Positions 58,551 to 64,000 of a stretch of 64,000 nucleotides of DNA are shown one piece after another. The position numbers and the translations under genes were made by a program. The notes below the pieces were generated by a model, which was not told the DNA's origin, searched no databases, and saw nothing but the letters and a program-made list of their open reading frames with translations. The DNA is from Amantichitinum ursilacus (GTDB lineage: Bacteria; Pseudomonadota; Gammaproteobacteria; Burkholderiales; Chitinibacteraceae). Positions within the stretch are counted from its first letter, which is position 1. The number at the start of each line of letters is the position of its first letter. The stretch is from the NCBI RefSeq assembly GCF_001294205.1, contig NZ_LAQT01000008.1, positions 1 through 64,000 on the forward strand. The letters are read 5' to 3'.

Positions 58551-59267
58551 ATGAAAAAGCTCTCTGCAGTTTCGCTTTATCAGCAGGTTCAGCGCGAAGT
58601 GCTCTCGGAAATCGAAGCAGGTGTGTGGCAGTCCGATGAAGCCCTGCCCAGCGAGCAAGAGCTGGCGCAGCGCTTTGGCGTCAGCCAGGGCACGGTCAGA
58701 AAAGCGTTGGATGGGCTGGTCACCGATGGCGTGTTGTATCGCCGGCAAGGCGTCGGCACGTTTGTGCAGGCCGCCAGTGATGACCTCGGCGAGTTGCGTT
58801 TTTCACCACCAAACAGCTTTGCTAGTGAAATCCCCAGGGTTGAATTACTCAGCTGTACGCGTATCCATGCAGCTGAGCAGTTGGCCGATATTTTCGGCAT
58901 GCGGCGCGGCGCAGGCATGTGGCAGGTGCGGCGCTTGTTGCGCGTGCAGGGCGAAGTGATCGGCGTGGAAGAATCGTTGCTGCCCGAAGCCGTGTTTCCG
59001 GATCTGGATATTCGCCGCTTGCGTGAAGCGCGCGGTAATTTGCGCACCGTATGCTGGCTGGATTACGGCGTGCGGCTCAAGACCACCGAGGTGCGCTTTA
59101 GAGCCGTCGCCGCCGGCCAGGTCGAAGCGCGGCAGTTGCAGATCGACGTTAACGAACCGGTGTTGCAGCTCACTCGGCTGGCGCGCGATTTTGAAGCTAA
59201 GCCGCAAGTGTGGAGCGTGGCCTGGTTTCGCTCCGAGCAATACGCCATGCAAGCGCCCGTGTTTTAA
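58551..59267 (+). CDS. GntR/HutC-family regulator of the TCA gene cluster
   Basis: A 238-residue regulator. The N-terminal winged helix (about 8-72) includes LPSEQELAQRFGVSQGTVRKAL and GVGTFV. The C-terminal UTRA ligand domain of the HutC type (about 90-235) binds a small effector that is unknown here. It stands between divergent mdh and co-directional sdhCDAB, a position kept in many betaproteobacteria, so control of succinate dehydrogenase is likely. A perfect palindrome lies 45 bases upstream. Confidence 0.9.
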   Translation: MKKLSAVSLYQQVQREVLSEIEAGVWQSDEALPSEQELAQRFGVSQGTVRKALDGLVTDGVLYRRQGVGTFVQAASDDLGELRFSPPNSFASEIPRVELLSCTRIHAAEQLADIFGMRRGAGMWQVRRLLRVQGEVIGVEESLLPEAVFPDLDIRRLREARGNLRTVCWLDYGVRLKTTEVRFRAVAAGQVEARQLQIDVNEPVLQLTRLARDFEAKPQVWSVAWFRSEQYAMQAPVF

Positions 59268-59339
59268 ATGATTTGATTCAGGCCAGCCCAGCCGGCTGGT
59301 CTTTTGTGTATTTAGAAGTCACCACAAGGAAGAGTGCGT

Positions 59340-59714
59340 ATGAGTGCAACGCGGCCTAAACATCTGGCGATATGGCAAATCAGGATGCCATTGCCGGCGA
59401 TTGTCTCCATCCTGCATCGCGCCAGCGGCGCACTGCTGTTTGCAGCGGTGCCGTTCATGCTGTACGCGCTGCAAGGCACGCTGTCTTCTGCTGATCGCTT
59501 TGAAGCGTTTCGCGCCTGTATCGCGCATCCGCTGGTCAAACTGGCCTTGCTGGCCGTGTTGTGGGCGTTTCTGCATCACGCCTGTGCCGGCATCCGCTTT
59601 CTGCTGATGGATATCCACAAGGGCGTTGAACTGCCCAAGGCCCGCGCCAGCGCTTATGCCGTGCTGGGCGTCAGCATCGTGCTCACCATCGTGACCGGGG
59701 GTCTGACATGGTAA
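59340..59714 (+). CDS. sdhC: Succinate dehydrogenase cytochrome b556 subunit
   Basis: A 124-residue membrane anchor with three helices. RPKHLAIWQIRMPLPAIVSI and LHRASGA are the SdhC signature, including residues of the quinone pocket; a haem histidine lies in FLHHACAGIR. An AAGGAAGAG site precedes the ATG at 59340. It overlaps sdhD by seven bases. Confidence 0.93.
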   Translation: MSATRPKHLAIWQIRMPLPAIVSILHRASGALLFAAVPFMLYALQGTLSSADRFEAFRACIAHPLVKLALLAVLWAFLHHACAGIRFLLMDIHKGVELPKARASAYAVLGVSIVLTIVTGGLTW

Positions 59715-60058
59715 TCAAACGCCCTGTGATTGGCGCTCATTACGGCCTGAAAGACTGGCTGGTGCAGCGACTGACCGCCGTGGTCATGCTGGCTTATGTA
59801 GTCGGCGTGATTGTGTTTTTGCTGGCGTCGCGTGGCGGTAGCTACGAAGCCTGGCAGCATCTGTTTGCCTGTAGCTGGGTGCGCGTGCTGACGCAAGTGA
59901 CGGTGCTGGCGCTGCTGTGGCATGCCTGGGTGGGCGTGCGGGATATCTGGATGGATTACATCCAGCACACCGGCCTGAAGCTGGCGGCGCATACGCTGAC
60001 TATTTTGTGGCTGGTCGCCAGCCTTGTTTATTCCGTTAAAGTTGTGTGGGGTGCTTGA
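59708..60058 (+). CDS. sdhD: Succinate dehydrogenase hydrophobic anchor subunit
   Basis: A 116-residue anchor with three helices. The haem and quinone region [14 protein letters not shown] is conserved. It pairs with SdhC to hold haem b and ubiquinone. The stop overlaps the sdhA start (TGATG). Confidence 0.93.
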   Translation: MVIKRPVIGAHYGLKDWLVQRLTAVVMLAYVVGVIVFLLASRGGSYEAWQHLFACSWVRVLTQVTVLALLWHAWVGVRDIWMDYIQHTGLKLAAHTLTILWLVASLVYSVKVVWGA

Positions 60059-61824
60059 TGTCTGTTCCTGTTCGCAAATTCGATGCAGTAATCGTAGGGG
60101 CGGGTGGTGCAGGCTTGCGTGCGGCTCTGCAACTGTCTGAAGCCGGCCTCAAGACCGCTGTGCTGTCCAAGGTTTTCCCGACGCGTTCGCACACGGTGGC
60201 CGCGCAAGGCGGTATTTCCGCTTCGCTGGGCAACGTGCAAGAGGACAAATGGGAATGGCATATGTACGACACCGTCAAAGGGTCGGACTGGCTGGGTGAC
60301 CAGGATGCCATCGAGTTCATGTGCCGGCAGGCCCCCGAAGTGGTGGTTGAGCTCGAACACTTCGGCATGCCGTTTGACCGTCTGGAAAACGGCAAGATTT
60401 ATCAGCGCCCGTTTGGCGGCCACATGGCGGACTTCGGCAAGACACCGGTGCAACGCGCCTGTGCTGCCGCCGACCGGACCGGCCACGCCATGCTGCACAC
60501 GCTGTACCAACGCAATGTGCGCGCCAATACCCAGTTCTTTGTGGAATGGATGGCGCTCGATCTGATCCGTGATGCCGATGGCGACGTGGTTGGCGTCACC
60601 GCGCTGGAAATGGAAACGGGCGAGACCTTTATCCTGCACGCCAAAGCGGTGTTGTTTGCCACCGGCGGCGCGGGCCGTATCTATTCGGCGTCCACCAATG
60701 CATTTATCAATACCGGCGACGGCCTGGGCATGACCGTGCGCGCCGGTATCCCGCTGGAAGACATGGAATTCTGGCAATTCCATCCGACCGGTGTAGCGGG
60801 CGCGGGGGTGTTGATTACCGAAGGCGTGCGCGGCGAGGGCGGCATTCTGCTCAACGCCAATGGCGAGCGCTTTATGGAACGCTACGCGCCCAATGCCAAA
60901 GATCTGGCCTCGCGTGACGTGGTGTCGCGCGCCATGGCGCTGGAGATTCTGGAAGGCCGTGGTTGTGGCAAAGAAAAAGACCACGTGCTGCTCAAGCTCG
61001 ACCATCTCGGCCCCGAGATCATCAACCATCGTCTGCCCGGCATTCGCGAAATCGCCATCAAGTTTGCTGGCGTCGATCCGATCAAAGACCCGATCCCGGT
61101 GGTGCCGACCACGCACTACATGATGGGTGGCATTCCGGCCAACTATAAAGGCGAAGTGGTGGCGCCGCAGGGCGACAACCCGGAAGTGCGCGTCAACGGC
61201 TTCTACGCCGCGGGCGAATGCGCATGTGCCTCGGTGCACGGCGCTAACCGTCTGGGCACCAACTCGCTGCTGGATCTGGTGGTGTTCGGCAAGTCGGCCG
61301 GGAACTCGATGATTGAATACATCAAGACCGAACGCCAGGACTGGAAACCGCTGCCGGCTAACGCCGCGGATGTGTCGCTGGCGCGGCTGGCGCGGCTGGA
61401 AAACCAGACTGGCGGCGAAGAAGTGGCCGACGTGCGCAACGCCATGCAGAAATGCGTGCAGCTGCGCGCCGGTGTGTTCCGCAACGACGAGAACCTGGCC
61501 AAGGGTGTGGCGGAGATCAAAGCGATTGCCGAACGCGCCAAGCGCACCCAGATCAAAGACAAATCAAAAGTCTGGAACACCGCGCGGACTGAAGCGCTCG
61601 AACTCGACAACCTGATCGAAGTGGCCGTGGCCACGCTGATTTCGGCCGAGGCGCGCAAGGAATCGCGCGGCGCGCATGCGCAAGATGACTACCCGGATCG
61701 CCACGACGATGAATGGATGAAGCACACGCTGTACGACGGCGCCACGCGCAGCTTGAGCTACAAACCCGTGCATACCCAACCGTTGTCGGTGGAATACATC
61801 GCACCGCAAAAGCGCGTGTACTAA
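60058..61824 (+). CDS. sdhA: Succinate dehydrogenase flavoprotein subunit
   Basis: A 588-residue subunit with covalently bound FAD. It starts [20 protein letters not shown]; the FAD-linked histidine is H45 in [10 protein letters not shown]. The substrate site includes FHPTG and the arginines of TTHYMMGG and [13 protein letters not shown]. It oxidises succinate to fumarate. An ATG twelve bases earlier also exists, but the coupled ATG is the natural start. Confidence 0.98.
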   Translation: MSVPVRKFDAVIVGAGGAGLRAALQLSEAGLKTAVLSKVFPTRSHTVAAQGGISASLGNVQEDKWEWHMYDTVKGSDWLGDQDAIEFMCRQAPEVVVELEHFGMPFDRLENGKIYQRPFGGHMADFGKTPVQRACAAADRTGHAMLHTLYQRNVRANTQFFVEWMALDLIRDADGDVVGVTALEMETGETFILHAKAVLFATGGAGRIYSASTNAFINTGDGLGMTVRAGIPLEDMEFWQFHPTGVAGAGVLITEGVRGEGGILLNANGERFMERYAPNAKDLASRDVVSRAMALEILEGRGCGKEKDHVLLKLDHLGPEIINHRLPGIREIAIKFAGVDPIKDPIPVVPTTHYMMGGIPANYKGEVVAPQGDNPEVRVNGFYAAGECACASVHGANRLGTNSLLDLVVFGKSAGNSMIEYIKTERQDWKPLPANAADVSLARLARLENQTGGEEVADVRNAMQKCVQLRAGVFRNDENLAKGVAEIKAIAERAKRTQIKDKSKVWNTARTEALELDNLIEVAVATLISAEARKESRGAHAQDDYPDRHDDEWMKHTLYDGATRSLSYKPVHTQPLSVEYIAPQKRVY

Positions 61825-61838
61825 GCGAGATCGCCCTT

Positions 61839-62540
61839 ATGAAAATGCATTTTCAGTTGTATCGGTTCAACCCCGACGTCGACCAGAAGCCCTATATGCA
61901 GGACTATCACGTCGAGCTTGAAGACTCCGACAAAAAGCTGCTGGACGCGCTGGTGCGCCTGAAAGCAGTGGACGACACGCTGAGCTTTCGCCGCTCCTGC
62001 CGCGAAGGCGTGTGCGGTAGCGACGCGATGAATATCAACGGTAAAAACGGCCTGGCCTGTATTACCGATCTGCGTGATCTGAAACAGCCGGTCAAGATTC
62101 GTCCGTTGCCCGGCCTGCCGGTGATCCGCGATCTGATCGTCGATATGACCCAGTTCTTCAAGCAATATCACTCGATCAAGCCGTATGTGATCAACGACGA
62201 CCCGCCGCCTGAGCGTGAGCGTCTGCAATCGCCCAAAGATCGCGAAGAGCTGGATGGCCTGTACGAATGTATTCTGTGCGCGTGCTGCTCCACCTCGTGC
62301 CCGTCGTTCTGGTGGAACCCCGACAAGTTTGTCGGCCCCGCCGGCCTGCTGGCCGCGTACCGCTTTATTGCCGATACGCGTGACACGCAAGTCAATGAAC
62401 GCCTGGATAACCTGGAAGACCCGTACCGCTTGTTCCGTTGCCACACCATCATGAACTGCGTGGATGTGTGCCCGAAACATTTGAACCCGACCAAGGCCAT
62501 CGGCAAGATCAAAGACCTGATGGTGAAACGCGTCGTGTAA
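61839..62540 (+). CDS. sdhB: Succinate dehydrogenase iron-sulfur subunit
   Basis: A 233-residue electron-transfer subunit with three clusters: 2Fe-2S in CREGVCGSDAMNINGKNGLAC read as separate Cys positions, 4Fe-4S in CILCACCSTSCP, and 3Fe-4S with Cys in FRCHTIMNCVDVCPK. It links SdhA to the membrane anchor. It follows sdhA after 14 bases. Confidence 0.98.
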   Translation: MKMHFQLYRFNPDVDQKPYMQDYHVELEDSDKKLLDALVRLKAVDDTLSFRRSCREGVCGSDAMNINGKNGLACITDLRDLKQPVKIRPLPGLPVIRDLIVDMTQFFKQYHSIKPYVINDDPPPERERLQSPKDREELDGLYECILCACCSTSCPSFWWNPDKFVGPAGLLAAYRFIADTRDTQVNERLDNLEDPYRLFRCHTIMNCVDVCPKHLNPTKAIGKIKDLMVKRVV

Positions 62541-62715
62541 GGGGCTACTGCGCGGCGGCATCTTGATGCCCGGCGATGCTCGAAATCCTCACGTACAAAA
62601 CGTACGCTCCGGTTTCTGCGCTCCGACGGTCATGAAGCTGCCACCGCTCGCTACGCCCGACACATTGCGACGGCATGTTTTGAGCGGGCACTGTAACGTA
62701 TAACCGGCGGGCAGC
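62541..62715. repeat. Intergenic hairpin-rich sequence, likely dispersed repeat
   Basis: The gap between sdhB and sdhE carries a CACGTACAAAACGTACGC hairpin set in words such as GCTCGAAATCCTC and CTCCGGTTTCTGCGCTCC. I recall similar sequence between genes in other proteobacteria, so it is probably a dispersed intergenic repeat. Only one copy lies in the window. Confidence 0.5.
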
Positions 62716-62973
62716 ATGAACGAAATTGAAAAGAAGAAGGTCATCTGGCGCAGTCGGCGTGGATTGCTGGAGGTTGATCTGCAACTGGAGCGTTTTGTGC
62801 GCGACGTGTTGCCCGGCCTGGCTGACGCCGAGTGGCAACGTTATGCCGATATGCTGCTGCTTTCCGACAACGATTTGATGGATTACCTGAATGGCAAGGC
62901 GCAGTGTCCGGACCCGTACCTGGCGCCGATGATAGACCGGATTCGCGCTCATCAACACACAGACCTGGCATGA
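62716..62973 (+). CDS. sdhE: FAD assembly factor SdhE
   Basis: An 85-residue helical protein that helps attach FAD to SdhA. The RGxxE motif is present as RRGLLEVDL at 14-22, followed by the conserved helices LERFVRDVL and DNDLMDYL. Its position between sdhB and gltA supports the role. Confidence 0.93.
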   Translation: MNEIEKKKVIWRSRRGLLEVDLQLERFVRDVLPGLADAEWQRYADMLLLSDNDLMDYLNGKAQCPDPYLAPMIDRIRAHQHTDLA

Positions 62974-63005
62974 AGCCAGCGATGAAAACCCTGGAGCTTT
63001 GAAGC

Positions 63006-64000
63006 ATGGAAAACAAAGTCACTCTGACTTATAGCGGCGGCACCATCGATCTGCCGGTGACGGCAGGTACGCTGGGCCCTGATGTTGTGGATATCCGCCA
63101 GTTCTCCAAAACCGGCATGTTCACGTTTGATCCAGGCTTTCTGGCCACCGCGGCGTGTGAATCGAAAATCACGTTTATTGATGGCGACCAGGGCCAGTTG
63201 TATTACCGCGGTTACCCGATCGAGCAACTGGCTGAGCATTCCGATTACATGGAAACCTGCTACCTGCTGATCAACGGTGAGCTGCCGAGCGAAGCGCAAA
63301 AGAAAGAATTCACCCGCATCGTGATGCGCCACACCATGGTGCACGACCAGATGACGCGTTTCTTCCAGGGCTTCCGCCGCGATGCGCACCCGATGGCGAT
63401 GATGGTGGGTGTTACTGGCGCGCTGTCGGCGTTCTATCAGGACAGCCTGGACATCACCAACCCGCGCCACCGCGAAGTGACGATGTACCGGTTGATCTCC
63501 AAGATCCCGACCATTGCCGCCATGTGCTATCGCTACAGCAAGGGCCTGCCGTTCAACTACCCGAAGAACGACCTGAGCTATACCGCCAACTTCATGCACA
63601 TGATGTTTGCCACGCCGTGCGAAGAGTACAAGCCGAACCCGGTGCTGGTGAAGGCGCTGGACCGCATCTTTATGCTGCACGCCGATCACGAACAAAACGC
63701 TTCCACCTCGACGGTGCGTCTGGCCGGTTCGTCGGGTGCCAACCCGTTTGCGTGTATCGCCGCCGGTATCGCGTGTCTGTGGGGCCCCAGCCACGGTGGC
63801 GCCAACGAAGCCGTGCTGAAGATGCTGGACGAAATCGGCAGCATTGATAACGTGCCGGCGTTTATGGAAGGCGTGAAGAACAAAACCCACAAACTGATGG
63901 GCTTTGGTCACCGCGTTTACAAGAACATGGACCCGCGCGCCAACATCATGCGCGAGACCTGCTACGAAGTACTGAAAGAGCTCGGCCTGGAAAACGATCC
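63006..64000 (+). CDS. gltA: Citrate synthase (partial, cut by window end)
   Basis: The first 331 residues of a type II hexameric citrate synthase, which condenses acetyl-CoA with oxaloacetate. It starts [18 protein letters not shown]. Catalytic His263 is in [15 protein letters not shown] and His302 in [14 protein letters not shown]. The catalytic aspartate and C-terminus lie beyond the window. It is the last TCA gene visible in the cluster. Confidence 0.97.
   Translation, partial: MENKVTLTYSGGTIDLPVTAGTLGPDVVDIRQFSKTGMFTFDPGFLATAACESKITFIDGDQGQLYYRGYPIEQLAEHSDYMETCYLLINGELPSEAQKKEFTRIVMRHTMVHDQMTRFFQGFRRDAHPMAMMVGVTGALSAFYQDSLDITNPRHREVTMYRLISKIPTIAAMCYRYSKGLPFNYPKNDLSYTANFMHMMFATPCEEYKPNPVLVKALDRIFMLHADHEQNASTSTVRLAGSSGANPFACIAAGIACLWGPSHGGANEAVLKMLDEIGSIDNVPAFMEGVKNKTHKLMGFGHRVYKNMDPRANIMRETCYEVLKELGLEND

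Overview
The window is GC-rich, densely coding chromosomal DNA from a Gram-negative bacterium. Gene content and order point to a betaproteobacterium, most likely of the order Neisseriales: a peroxiredoxin-glutaredoxin hybrid followed by a disulfide reductase (the prx-gor pair known from Neisseria), dapA-bamC, a riboflavin/nusB/thiL/pgpA cluster, and mdh-gntR-sdhCDAB-sdhE-gltA. This placement is inferred; no 16S gene is present. I recognised no tRNA, rRNA, CRISPR array, prophage or complete insertion sequence.

Layout. 1-9.4 kb: an FtsH-like membrane protease, a sirtuin, a hotdog-fold protein, a sugar efflux transporter, an AidB-type acyl-CoA dehydrogenase, a small lipoprotein and 2,4-dienoyl-CoA reductase. 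9.8-15.7 kb: a complete RND efflux operon (outer membrane factor, adaptor, pump). 15.9-19.3 kb: a lipase-like hydrolase, then peroxide defence (prx-grx plus disulfide reductase). 19.5-26.0 kb: envelope proteins (secreted protein of unknown function, phospholipase D-family lipoprotein, periplasmic transglutaminase-like protein) and an orphan sensor kinase. 26.5-30 kb: metG, a TRIC-like channel and a Nudix hydrolase. 30-34.2 kb: two tandem paralogous lipoproteins with PQQ-type propellers. 34.4-40.1 kb: a five-gene operon for a periplasmic molybdenum aldehyde oxidoreductase with its maturation factors. 40.5-42.8 kb: a divergent two-component system whose sensor is split over two genes. 43-44 kb: a solitary fimbrial-type adhesin. 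44.2-51.8 kb: glyA, nrdR, ribD, a zinc-ribbon gene, ribE, ribBX, ribH, nusB, thiL and pgpA. 51.8-56.7 kb: bamC-dapA and nagE (PTS). 57.2-64 kb: mdh, a GntR regulator, succinate dehydrogenase, sdhE and the start of gltA, together most of a TCA-cycle module.

Sequence outside the genes. The most striking structure is a dispersed family of palindromic repeats (core GGGTGGGTC-NN-GACCCACC), usually as inverted pairs around a spacer. They lie near 2.4, 20.4, 26.0-26.3, 45.5, 56.8 and 57.0 kb. At two sites the element lies inside a tandem duplication: one copied the last codons of a histidine kinase gene, the other copied a terminator beside mdh. Several operator-like palindromes fit the neighbouring genes: a LacI/PurR-like site before the sugar efflux gene, a PsrA-like site before fadH, an OxyR-like dyad before prx-grx, and a GntR-type palindrome before the TCA-cluster regulator.

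The best candidates for undescribed biology are the split sensor kinase facing the molybdoenzyme operon, the tandem CX4C/propeller lipoproteins, and the repeat family with its duplications. None is demonstrated as a new system from sequence alone.
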